Origin: Circinella minor
Lineage: Eukaryota; Mucoromycota; Mucoromycetes; Mucorales; Lichtheimiaceae
Direction: 5' to 3'
Assembly (NCBI GenBank): GCA_016758965.1
Contig: JAEPRB010000189.1
Location: forward strand, 1 to 64,000
Length of the DNA: 64,000 bases
A program made the translations under genes and the position numbers. The notes below the pieces were generated by a model. The model was not told the DNA's origin, did no database searches, and saw nothing but the letters and a program-made list of their open reading frames with translations. Positions 23,865 to 34,677 of this stretch are shown one piece after another. The first letter of the stretch is position 1. Every line of letters begins with the position of its first letter.

Positions 23865-25084
23865 TTTTGTACGTAGCGAGAAAAAAAAAGATAAGAAGCA
23901 AAAAAGAAAAATCGTAAAACAATGCTTTTTTATATGGTTTTCCAAATCTTAAAGAAATAAAAAAGATTTCTCTCGATGTCCACACGATACTCAAAGTATC
24001 ATTTAATTACATTATTATAAACTAATTCAAAGTAGCAAATGAAAAGGAAGGTAGAGCGCTACGTATTAAGGGGCGTTGATTCATGCAGGGGCGAGTATTC
24101 CCAAAGACCGATGATCAAAGGCTGAAAAAACTTGAGGAACAACGAGACTAAAGGCTTTAGCACTGAGGGAGGTTGACTAAAGTAGATTTAGTTTGTTATT
24201 GAAGACCAAAAGAAAGAAATTAGTGACAGTACAGACGTTCATCATATATGATAGTAAAGAAGAAGAAAAACAAAGTATCATAGTGATAACGTGTCGAATG
24301 ATTGAAAAACATATTTTGTTGGAGAATAATAAAAATAGAATAAACAAGAAAGGGGTTCTTTAAATGGCTGTGGCGTTCCTTAGAAACTTAATAATAAATT
24401 ATTCTATTAATATTAATATCTCATTTTAAATTTTTGTCAGTAATTAGTTCTGTTTGTCAATATTACCAAAAGCGTATTCTGCGGATGATATTTTTCGATG
24501 ATTGATTATACATTACACACACAAGACCGAAAAAAAAATGACGGAGGTTGAGTGAAGAAATTGATCATAAAACTACTTCACTTCTTATATGTAATTTTTA
24601 TATATGTTGTATGTTTCAATGACATACGTAGTAGAAGAACATTATCTTTTGTGGATTCTCTTTTAACCTATTAGACGACTTGTTAGTGAATTTCTTTAGT
24701 TTCTCGCAACTCTTTTACAAACATCTTAAGTCGTTCACAAAAGGAAACGTATAATCTCTACGTTGAGATGACTAAAAAAAATCCGTCTGAATGGGTATTG
24801 TAACGTAAGAATTATAGAAAATCAAAGTGTGTACAAATTATTATTTACTACAAGATTATGGAGAAAGAATGTAATACATATTTGGTGGAGAAAAAAAAGA
24901 TAGATGAAATATATATGTATAATGTGTATAATATGAGTGTTAAGTGTAGAGTGTGTATATGTATATAATATGTATAATGTAATATGAAGTATGGAATTGA
25001 ATATAAGATAATAATAATTAATTATAGTAGAAGTAGTAATAATAAGTTAAAACATGCTGTTTCGTGTGTGAAAAAAAAAGACAT
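23865..25084. other. Intergenic holding a decayed TAF1 promoter/exon 1 copy
   Basis: No intact gene. The interval contains the diverged TAF1 5' copy around 24390-24595, listed separately. The remainder is AT-rich promoter or terminator sequence. The right end is downstream sequence of the TBC gene. Confidence 0.65.
24390..24595 (-). pseudogene. Diverged copy of TAF1 promoter and exon 1
   Basis: Plus-strand bases about 24455-24525 align without effort to 21265-21333 at the start of TAF1: shared blocks include CCAAAA, GTAT, CTGC, ATTTTTC, TATTAT and ACACACAC in the same order and spacing, about 75 percent identical by eye. Read on the minus strand the copy gives I-S-S-A-E-Y-A-F-G-N-I-D-K-Q-N-stop against M-S-L-A-G-Y-L-F-G-N-V-D-E-Q-G in TAF1. 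The TAF1 start ATG corresponds to ATA at 24489-24491, and a stop follows 15 codons later. Weaker similarity continues into the intron side and the promoter side; the outer limits given are approximate. Confidence 0.72.
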
Positions 25085-26927
25085 TCAAAAAAAGCAATCA
25101 TCATCTAATGGAGGCTGTCTTTCTGCCATCCATTTTTGTAACATTTCATCCTCCCATTCTTCTTTTGGTATTGGATGACTTAAATATAGATCCGCCTGAA
25201 TCCCGTCAGGCACACTATCCCATTCCAGTGGTTCCCAATCCTTTTCCCATGTATTAATTGGAGATCTTTATATATACATATATTAGTATATATAATGTAT
25301 TAAGTACATCGTAAAAATATATTAATCATATTAACAAAGAAGCAAACATACTTACTCTTCATGCAACCATAACCCACTTCTCTTTTGCAATTCTAATGCT
25401 GGGTATCGTTTTTCCAGTTCGACTGCTTTTTCAATAATCTTATCTATATCCATATCTTGCGGAATATGTGTTATTACAGAATGTAATAAATCTTGATCTG
25501 CTTGAAGAAAATCTTTACGGCGTAATAACGTGATCTATATTTATGATAATCATCATTATTAGATATATATATATATATATATGGTGTACGTATAATATAT
25601 ATTAATATATATACATGTTACACTTTACCGAGCTTGCTACATAAATAGGCATCAAAGGTGAACTTGAAATAAATAAGTCAAATAATCGAGCCACCTTATC
25701 AAATCGTTCAAAATTATGACTAAACCAGGTTAATACCCAACTCAATGCATAGTATGGCATGATATGACATCTATATATAATCATTATATTTGATAAATGA
25801 ATATAATATGCTCCTCTCTCCCAAGTTAATAATAGATATATTTATTATACCTATCTAGATGATCCGTAAGTTCATTATCTTCATATTGAACAATAGAGCT
25901 CATCAATCTCAATTGTTTTGATATAGGATCAAATGATTCCAACATTCCATCTCGAATAAAAAATAGAGCGACATTTTCAACAGCTGGTATTGCATCTTTC
26001 TTTCCAAGTACTAAAAGAAAACAACTACAAATATCATGAAAACCCTAATATTTTATAATAATCCGTGTTTTGTTATTATTAATTAATAAAGGAAAAAAAG
26101 AAGATGACGATAATTTATATAAATATTCCTTTAATTACCTGATAATATTTTAATCGAGGATTTCTCCATAATATTTCAACAATTAAACCATGTAATTCCT
26201 TTTGTTTTTGTGCTTTAAGATCTGGTGATATGTCTTATTATATACAAGTTCGAATCAGATGAGTAATTTTAATTCTTTTTTTTTCCCTCTACACATGATT
26301 TAAACTTACTTTTTGGATAATAATAAAGTGAACGATCAATGTCTTTTGATATTTGTATCGGATCAGCTAAATCTTTTTCTATATCATTAAATACATCCAT
26401 AAATCAACAAGAGACATAAGAATTAAGAATAATGGTAATGATAAAAATTGATTTGTTGTTAATCATTTTAACAAATTAAAATATATTTACCACTTCCTTT
26501 CTCATCTACATAACAGCCATGATGCGTGTGTAATAATATAGGCCTGTAATATATATATATATATGATACATATATTTTTTTTAAAAGAAGTAAGTATATA
26601 ATATAAACTTTCAAGCAAGCAGAGAGAGTGTATATGAAAAGGAAGAAGTATATATATACCAAACTATTCTCCGTACACTATCCAATAAATAACCTCCAGG
26701 GTTTTGTGCAAGTTGTTGTAAAGCTTTTAAATCTTTATCTTTTATAGCCTGAGCAATGCATTCCAATTGTCTCGATTGTTCGACGGATTTAACTTATACA
26801 CATAACAACAAATCTATAATTAATCATTAAATTCATACAAATATATTTATGTTTCTATATATATATATATATATTGTACGACGAAAATAGAGTATCTTTC
26901 TTTACCAAAGGATTGTTTCACTCCCAT
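25085..26927 (-). CDS. TBC1D20/Gyp8-like Rab GTPase-activating protein
   Basis: Nine exons (minus strand) fit in phase: 26906-26927, 26660-26792, 26491-26543, 26310-26378, 26139-26233, 25851-26044, 25629-25770, 25356-25534 and 25085-25265, giving 355 aa. The TBC domain covers most of the protein. It has both catalytic fingers: Arg85 in ISKDIDRS and Gln124 in YYQGFHDIC. PYYALSWVLTWFSH and FDLFISSSPLMPIYVASS closely follow TBC1D20 (family knowledge: GAP for Rab1-type GTPases at the ER, with a C-terminal membrane anchor). Here the C-terminus is acidic (PPLDDDCFF) and shows no hydrophobic anchor, a visible difference. The first exon codes for only seven residues. The gene is divergent from the Crz1-like gene. 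Confidence 0.87.
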
Positions 26928-28158
26928 TAAACGAGCAAGTGCTAGCTCATGCATATAAAGATTGGATGGTTAAAAATTAAAGTAAAAGTAAAAAGTTGTT
27001 GAAAATAAAATAAAAAGAAAAAGTGGGTTTTCTCGGAAACAAAGTTTAAAAAAGAAAAAAAAAATAAAGAAAAAAAAACCCGAATGAATTGTTTAATCTG
27101 TCAACTATATTATTATTATTTATTATGAATCAACTAACAGCAACCCCCTTTTAATTTTAAGGAGGAACATTATGAAAGAAGAAGAAAAAAAAGAGGTTCA
27201 CAAAAAAAAAAAAAAAAACGCGGAGGTTATTGTTAAACAAAGAAAATGAAGATAATAAAAATGATGATATCAAATCAATCACGCGGAATTCTTTAAAAGA
27301 TAAAAAAGGATAGGATATGGTGTTACATAAATCCTTATGAGTCAAAAAGAAGGGGACAGAAGAATTTCTGGGCAAAAGGACTTGGCCTCTTTTTTAAAGG
27401 AAGTAGGTTATTTATTTATTTATTTATTTATTTTTTGGGGGAGGATTACAAATGTATGCTAACAATGTAAATAAAATTATGGCGCTACATTAAAACACGG
27501 TGTCAGTTGTTAGAAGTTCCACGCAATAACTTTTGGGCGCCACCATGCCAAGATGTGCGCGTATATTATAATAATTAATATTTTCCTGGGAAACTATTAG
27601 AAGAAGTTGTTTTTATTAAAATACATCAAGTATTTAAAAAGCAATGGGAAACAGCGAAAAGGCCAAGAGTCATCATTAAAATATGCCACGTTTTTTGCCG
27701 AGACTGTTTGCACTACACCACTGTTATCAACTATTGATTATTTTTCGTGTGTGTCAAAAAGAACACGCGTCTCAAAAAAGCGTGTGTTACAATTGAAACT
27801 GCGGTTCGTTACCATGGCAACCGTGTTCGGGACCGAAAAAAACGGATCTACTCAGGCCAGGCGGCGCTATTGTTTCGCTCGTCCCCCCCCCAAAAAAAAA
27901 AGAAAAAAAGATATAAAAAAGCTCCATGATCCTTTTTCCTTTCTTTTTTTTTATCTCTTTTTTTTTAGTCTTTACAAAACATATCTTTTACTTTTTTTTT
28001 CTTGTTCTTCTTTTCTTCTACACATATATTGACAGTATGTATTGTATCCTTTATAGTTTCTACTATTTGATACTGGAAAATAGAATATTAAAAGACTAAA
28101 AAAAAACTATGTTATGACTGTTTTATTAGCATTACATATTTGCATACTACTTGAAATC
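26928..28158. promoter_or_regulatory. Divergent promoter region, TBC and Crz1-like genes
   Basis: About 1.2 kb between two divergent genes. It contains a poly-A tract ending in CGCGGA (27203-27223), a stretch with locally higher GC and MluI-type ACGCGT near 27763, and an exact palindromic X-box at 27808-27821. A 141-codon open frame at 27607-28032 has low-complexity translation and I do not regard it as a gene. Confidence 0.6.
27808..27821. promoter_or_regulatory. X-box, candidate RFX/Crt1 site
   Basis: GTTACCATGGCAAC fits the 14-bp RFX-family X-box pattern (GTTNCC, AT, GGNAAC) with both half-sites present. It lies about 340 bp upstream of the likely start of the Crz1-like gene. RFX proteins such as yeast Crt1 bind this motif; binding here is inference. 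Confidence 0.6.
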
Positions 28159-29379
28159 ATGCAAGACGTGTATTTTACAAACAACAATGAAAACGAACAA
28201 AATAATGAACAACCAACTTTTTATCATTATGAATCTTTATCTCCTGTCAATACACCCTATCTAGATGCTTCTGGTTTTAACACAGGTGATGGTCAACAAC
28301 AACATTGGATGGGAACTCCTGCAACAGAATGTTCATCAAAAGATTTTAATGATACACCATCAACAACTGGACAACTTGCTTTTACACCCATATATTCACC
28401 TTTATTGGATGGTATCGGTTACGTTTCATCAAGTCAAATTAGTAATTTCTTGGCCAAAGTTGATCCTCCTTATGATTTTACTGATGTACTTATGGATCCA
28501 GCTGTGCAGTTTGATGGTAATCCTTCCAAGCTCGTCATACAACCATTTTCAAAAGAGGAAATGAATTATCAGGATGGTAATTTATTAGCCACACCTGGAC
28601 CCACTCCTTCTCCATTTCTTCCTCCTTCCTCTTTTTCTTTTTCCCCTAGTACAACACCAGATTGTATTGATTACTCATCAATCTCATTATCCTCGTCACC
28701 TTATCATTGTTATCAACCATCACAAGAAGAACAACAAGCACAATATTATAATCAACAAGAAGCGCACATGGAAAAAGAAGAAGAAGAACAAATGTTTCCT
28801 CCATTACCAGTATCTCCACAACAAGAGCATCAACAAGAAGAAACTTTGATGATTAATAACAATGAAATTTCGTTTAAAGAAGATATAAGCTCAACCATTT
28901 CTGAAACAACCAAAAAGCGACGACGTGTTCAAAATAAATTTAAAAATGAACAAGATGATGATGATGAATATGTACCTACAAAAAGAACACAAAAGAAACA
29001 AACAACAAGAAAACAAAAAGTAACAAAACGTTCAAAAACAACAAAATCATCAAACACCCAAATATTTAAATTTAAAAATAAAAAAGCATCCTCTCCAGAA
29101 AAAGAATATAATAAACGACCTTATGCATGTCCTATTTGTCAATTACGATTCAATCGATCTTATAATTTACGTACTCATCAACTTACACATGATAAAAATC
29201 GACCCAAGCCATTTTCTTGTGATGTTTGTGAAAAAACGTTTGCTCGTAAACATGATAGAGATCGTCATGTTTCAGCTGTTCATGCTGGTGAACGGCTTTA
29301 TCAATGTACTGTATGTGACGCTTCTTTTGCACGTAGAACATACCTTACTTCTCACATGTCCGTAAACCATTCCTTATAA
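28159..29379 (+). CDS. C2H2 zinc-finger transcription factor, Crz1/CrzA-like
   Basis: Single exon. The frame opens at 28114 (421 aa), but the first 15 residues (MTVLLALHICILLEI) are hydrophobic and unlikely for a nuclear factor; the second ATG at 28159 (MQDVYFTNN) gives 406 aa and is preferred. The N-terminal two thirds are Pro/Ser/Gln-rich, likely an activation region, followed by a basic Lys/Arg-rich stretch that may act as nuclear signal. Three fingers end the protein: YACPICQLRFNRSYNLRTHQ, FSCDVCEKTFARKHDRDRH and YQCTVCDASFARRTYLTSH. The pair NRSYNLRTHQ/ARKHDRDRH recalls fingers of Aspergillus CrzA (RAYNLRSHLRTH, ARQHDRKRH), the calcineurin-responsive factor. I see no clear PxIxIT calcineurin-docking motif, so the orthology is tentative. 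Confidence 0.75.
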   Translation: MQDVYFTNNNENEQNNEQPTFYHYESLSPVNTPYLDASGFNTGDGQQQHWMGTPATECSSKDFNDTPSTTGQLAFTPIYSPLLDGIGYVSSSQISNFLAKVDPPYDFTDVLMDPAVQFDGNPSKLVIQPFSKEEMNYQDGNLLATPGPTPSPFLPPSSFSFSPSTTPDCIDYSSISLSSSPYHCYQPSQEEQQAQYYNQQEAHMEKEEEEQMFPPLPVSPQQEHQQEETLMINNNEISFKEDISSTISETTKKRRRVQNKFKNEQDDDDEYVPTKRTQKKQTTRKQKVTKRSKTTKSSNTQIFKFKNKKASSPEKEYNKRPYACPICQLRFNRSYNLRTHQLTHDKNRPKPFSCDVCEKTFARKHDRDRHVSAVHAGERLYQCTVCDASFARRTYLTSHMSVNHSL

Positions 29380-32300
29380 AAAATAATCTTGTTCCTTTAA
29401 ATTTGTAATCATTTCTTTGACTTTTATTAATATTCTTTCTTTTTTTTTTTTCTCTACATTTATTTATACACTTTTTTATGTACATATATTCTTTTTATAT
29501 ACCCTCTCCTCAGGCACCCTTTTTCTTTAACAAAACAAAAACAAAAAAAAAAGAAAAAACTTTCTTATATACATATAGCAATTTTTAGTACTACTAGTAA
29601 TCTTTTTTTCTATCATACACTCTTTTTATTTTCATATATATATTTAATCATGTTTAAAATAAAACAATAATTACATACTTCTTTGTAAAGTAATAAAATA
29701 TAAAGCTAAGCCTTGATTAACCTTTTGTTTTTGTTTTCAAGCACCGAAAAGTGAACGTCAAATGGCACCAAGTTAAAGCATTGATTAATAATGAAAGTTA
29801 TACATTCATAGCATGGGATGATTTTAATGACAACACACAAATAGAAAAAAAAACCCTGTGTTACCCATATCCATTTAAAATGATCGCTGTGAATTCATAA
29901 TATTTGTACCACAAGATCAATTAAATAAATATTAGTACAGTGAATCTTTTTATGTTTATATTGCTTCTCTTATAATAATAATAATAATAATAATAATAGT
30001 TTTATTGAAAATAACTATTAGAATTAATTATATATATATATATATATATACATGTTTTAAAAAAAAAGATAGTTTTCATTATCTTGAAGAAAGACAACAA
30101 GAAGTATTAAAAATTAAATAAACAGCATGAATAATAAACACAGTTGAAACTTTAATTTGGTTACACAAGATGAAAGTTAATATCAATGTCGCAATACAGT
30201 AATACTAAATACAATTTTTTTTCTTGTCTTTTATATTATTTAACAATTATATTAAAGTCAGAATGACTATTATTTTATAGCTAATAATTTTTTTTTACTG
30301 ACGTTCAGTTCCTTGTTTTTTAGATAACAAACTAGAAATGCACTCTATATTATAAAAGTAATTTTTTTTAAAAGCAACTAGTACACTTGTCAATCTTTTT
30401 TGTATTCAAAAGAAAGTATCACTATTGTTTTCCAGTGATTTATCTTTACCTAATGAACTAAATTGTCAACATGGTATAACCCATAGACTATATCCGTCTC
30501 ATAAATTATTTCTGTGTTTCGAAGTGATTTTGACAGTTAACAAAAAAGAAACATGAACATCTCTCTCATGTATTGCATGAAATTGGCCATTCGGACACCA
30601 GCCAAATGATTGCCTTGAAGATGGCTGGCCAACAAGTAAAATCCAATGTGTTTTTCTTCTTCCCATTTCCTCATTACTTTTTTTCTCTGCGTACCAATTT
30701 AATTTCACTTTTCTACTGGAAGGTTTTCAGCTATAAATACACCTTCCTTTTTTTTGTTATTATTTAGAAGTTCTTTTTTTTCGTTTATAATGGACAGCAA
30801 AAAAAAGAACGACCACATGGCCATAAATCCCGGCTACTCATCTTCCACGTTAGTAGACATAGATGTTAATTTAATCTTTTGTATATATGCTAGTGAGAGA
30901 AAAGTAATAATAAAATGCATAATGTTGACACCTAGTTATATGATACATTGAATACGAGAGTGTAACAACATAAAATATGAAACACTTGAGTCAGGCAGGA
31001 TTTGCTTCAAATATGAAAGAGTAAGAATTTCATGAATTACTTTTCAAATAGGCTTTTATACATCTGTGTCTGGTACATATTCCGACTAGTCGCTTAAATT
31101 GTCTTAAAGATTATATCGACATTATTAAGAAGATTACAGTGCGCCATTCCTTTTAGGATATCTGGTTTCAAGCTTACTGAAGAAGTAAGTATTAATATGT
31201 TGTACTATAGATCATTGTTGTCTACCAAAAAGCTAATAAACATTGATACTCGTTATCTTCTACATTAAATTGATGTGATCACATTCGTATCGTAACAAAA
31301 ACTTATCAGGGATACTCAACTAATATCTTAAACTTTTTAAAAAATTATTATCATTTACCTCTACGCTTCATTTCTTTTTGCTATGAATTACTTGGTGAAC
31401 ATTATTCTTTGAGTCACTTTTAGATTATATTTCATAAAGTGAAAAGTTGTGTTCAAATAGGTTATACAAAACGCACAAAAAAAGGACGTTACATTTTCTC
31501 TTTCATTACGTATCATATCTCCTCATTATAATGAAAGGCCACATATTACTACTAGAAAATTAAGTACGAATAAATCTAAGAAATGAAATTTAAAAAACTG
31601 GCTGTGGTATCATGATACTGTTTCAGCGACATTGGTCGCTCCTCGTGACGGATTAAATATAGTGGATCGACTTTATTTTTAATTAATAATAATTATTTCT
31701 CTTTTTTTAATGTAATGGAAGATGAATTAATTTATTATTGCTGTTTCGGTGATTTCAAACCTTATTCGTGATTAAAAAAATATTAAATTAAAAGATCCAG
31801 TATTCATTTCAGTGACGAGGATCGACTATACTTTTATTTATTTTTGATGAGTACGTATTCCTCTTTTTCTTTTTTTAAAAAAAAGACATAAACAATGTAT
31901 TGATTAACTATTACTGTTTTGATGAATTTGAACGTTGTTCGTAACTGAAAGCACTGGATTAGATAATTATTACTATCGTATCAAGATCAACAAGTGACCT
32001 TTCTCAACCAACGCTTCATGTTTCTTTTCGGCGGATGGATAAAGCGTGCGTATCCCTGTACCTCTTGCTACGCTCTTTTACCATTTCCTTATAGTCGACA
32101 CACTTGGCAGGTCCATGTTTCCCGTAACGATACTCATGATGCTTTCTTATATACCTATTCAAAACTGATTGGCTCGTGCACTTATTGGTACTAGCGCTCT
32201 TAGTCATATCTTTATAAAGTGTACTGCTTAAAAATCAATGAAGTTAATTTATCTAGAACGCAGATTGACCTTGAAACAATGAAAAAAAATCATCTTGTAT

Positions 32301-33039
32301 GTTTTAGTTTGGGACTTTTTTTATTATATGGATTATATGGAAGATAAAGAGACGAACAAAAATTAGAGCAAGGATGCTTTTCACCCATGATAATTTTTTA
32401 CTTCTATGGCCAAATTCAATTTCCAACGTGGTCTTAATGATTTAATGTATCTCAGAAATAGTGTAGATAGTTAAAATTCTGCTAGTAAGTACATACTTTT
32501 TGATAAAGATACAAAATAAAATAATCATTCATATGCATGTAGTTTGAGCAATCCTTGGTTGGTAATGGAAATTTTGTGTTATCGTTATTATGAAAAAAAA
32601 GATTGTATACATTCTTTAATAAATAAAATACTTTTGTTATATAGGGCATATAAAAGGGAGAGATTAATGGTTTAACACTTATTAATTTCAATTTTGTTAA
32701 CTATATTGATATATTACGTATTGGTTGATTTATACATAAATTCAAAGTCGCATTGGCTGAATTACTATGACAACCTAAGAAGATAACACACAGAACTAAA
32801 TATGGGCACATCAAAGTGATAATAATACCTGTTACTAGGTTCATATTATATAAATAAAGAAGAAAGCAAAATGTTGATATGATTTATGTATATATAATAA
32901 AATTAGAATGAAGATATGTATAAATATATTATGCTACTATGGTTTAAACTTATGAACTACTTGTTTTTAACAAATCTAAGAAATTGGATTTTGACATGGT
33001 AGAAACTATAAAAAAAAATAACAATATCCATTAATATAA
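29380..33039. other. Gene desert of about 3.6 kb
   Basis: I find no convincing gene. It holds a (TAA)n tract near 29971-29998, a (TA)n tract near 30031-30050, two overlapping anti-parallel ORFs of about 65 codons at 31994-32207 with no known domain, and a diverged tandem repeat at 31621-31950. The loss of coding structure together with repeats suggests decayed insertions. Confidence 0.6.
31621..31950. repeat. Diverged tandem duplication, units about 150 bp
   Basis: Unit A (31621-31776) and unit B (31807-31950) share, in order, TTTCAG(C/T)GAC, GGATCGACT, a TATT(T/C)CTCTTTTT block, and a block of about 50 bases that starts ATG(A/T)ATT(A/G)ATT and ends TTCGT followed by A-rich sequence. Identity is near 70 percent by eye in the last block, with indels between. 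Confidence 0.65.
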
Positions 33040-34021
33040 TCATATCTTCTCCCAGATATTCTCGTTTTTTTTTCCCTTACCATTGCGTGCTTTTTCAATA
33101 GCTGATGATGCTTTATGTTTTTCTGATACTTTGGTCACAGCTACTTCAGTAGCTTTTTGTTGTGTTCGAATAGCATTAAACAATTTAACCACTATATATA
33201 TACATAAACATAAATCCGTTTCAATGAGTAACTTTTATATAAACTTTTCTATATGATTTATCACATCTTCTTCCACTCCTCTCAATAAATCACTAAGTAG
33301 GATAGACCCCAAAACTTACCACCCCGAGTAGCTACTTTTCTTAATCGTTTTTCATAATCAAAAGTTGTATAATCTGGAATAACTCGACCACGTTCCTTTT
33401 GTGCCTTCTTTTCAGCTGTCAATAATTTTCTTGCCTTGTATTCTAATTTTTCATCTTCAATCTTTCGTTCTGTACCCTTGGATCTTGCCATGATAGGTTG
33501 CTATATATATATTGATACATGAGTATATATATATATATATATTCCACTTCATAATAGCCATATTTTTTTCTCTCGAAAAAACATATCAATATTTGTATTT
33601 GTATTTAATTATACCTTTCTATCTGAACCTGTCAAATTACTGGCCAAGATCTTGGTCATAGCTTCTGAGAAAGCTTCACTGGAATTCTTCTTTTTTCCAT
33701 TATTCGATCCTTTACCATTATCCTCATCTTCCTCTGTTGTATTTTTTTAATAAATACATATAAAAAAAAAGTAAGATATCAAAATTCTCGAGTTTAACTT
33801 ATTTGATATTTTTTCATTTTTTCATTTTTTCATTTATAATATTTTTTACCCATTGGATCATCATATTCATCGTCAGCATCAAGATCAAGATCAGATTCGT
33901 CAAAACTATCACGATCTTCTTCTTCTTCTTCTTCCTCACTACTAGTTTCTTCTACTTTATCTTCTTCTTCTTCTTTACGTAATTTTTGTTGTTGTTTTAA
34001 TTTCTTGGTATCTTTGGCCAT
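33040..34021 (-). CDS. RRP15: Ribosomal RNA-processing protein RRP15
   Basis: Four exons (minus strand) in phase: 33850-34021, 33615-33733, 33320-33500 and 33040-33191, giving 207 aa. The N-terminus is Lys then Asp/Glu-rich. The Rrp15 domain follows: FSEAMTKILASNL, PIMARSKGTERK, DYEKRLRKVATRGVVKLFNA (the last spans an intron). In yeast Rrp15 is a nucleolar pre-60S factor needed for 27S rRNA processing and 5S RNP-linked steps. The start ATG opens MAKDTKKLKQ, the usual basic N-terminus. Intron 3 lies exactly inside the conserved ATRG|VVKLFNA segment. Confidence 0.92.
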
Positions 34022-34677
34022 TTTTAAATATGTATATATATGTGTGTGCAAAAAGTAAAATAAAAGTCAGTATAAATTTTTTTTCTTATTTTCGAGCTGT
34101 AAAAAAAATGCATGAATTTTTTTTTTCAGGTTCCTAAAATTGGATCATTTATCAGCCACCGAAACATACAAAGACTATCCATATGATAACATTATTATCA
34201 CTCTTATTAAATATCAAGAGAACAAGCATAAGAATGGTAATACAATAATAATAAAAAGAAATGTTCTCTCATTCATAATTTCGTTAATAATAAATTAATA
34301 AACCCATCCCCATAATATAAAAAGTGAGTTGCATCCTTTTTTTTTTTGACGCTCAACTATATTAAATATCGAATAAGCGATCAGAATGTAAAGTCGGATT
34401 ATAAAAAAAATAGCGTAATTCAATTATATAAGCAGAATTAAAAAAAAATGTACAAGGGCCAAAGAAAAAAAAAACGAAAGGGCGGACAAGGAGAAATTTG
34501 TATAAATAATATATGTTGTGTTGTGGTAAGTATGTATATGTTTAATTAAGAATGTTGGAAAGGAGTAGAAGAATAAATAAATAGCGTGGAGGAGTATATA
34601 ATAGCTATTAAGAAAGAATAATGATTATAATAAAATAGAGAAAAGAGGAGAAAAAAACAGGGATAGTGAAGACAAAA
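34022..34677. other. Intergenic between RRP15 and the single-exon MYND-SET gene
   Basis: RRP15 promoter on the left, A/T-rich 3' sequence of the neighbour on the right. No gene seen; an open stretch near 34133-34230 is not supported by any start or domain. Confidence 0.55.

Noticed and set aside
27607..28032. 141-codon open frame upstream of the Crz1-like gene
   Set aside because: The translation is T/K/P-rich and low-complexity towards its end, no domain is visible, and it overlaps promoter motifs.
30499..30767. Anti-parallel ORFs of 69 and 64 codons
   Set aside because: No family resemblance, and each is the shadow of the other.
31994..32207. Overlapping anti-parallel ORFs of 66 and 63 codons
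   Set aside because: Neither shows a recognisable domain; the overlap on both strands suggests a locally stop-poor, GC-richer patch.
29380..33039. Possible CRISPR-like or tandem array in the desert
   Set aside because: No regularly spaced identical repeats; only one diverged two-unit duplication.
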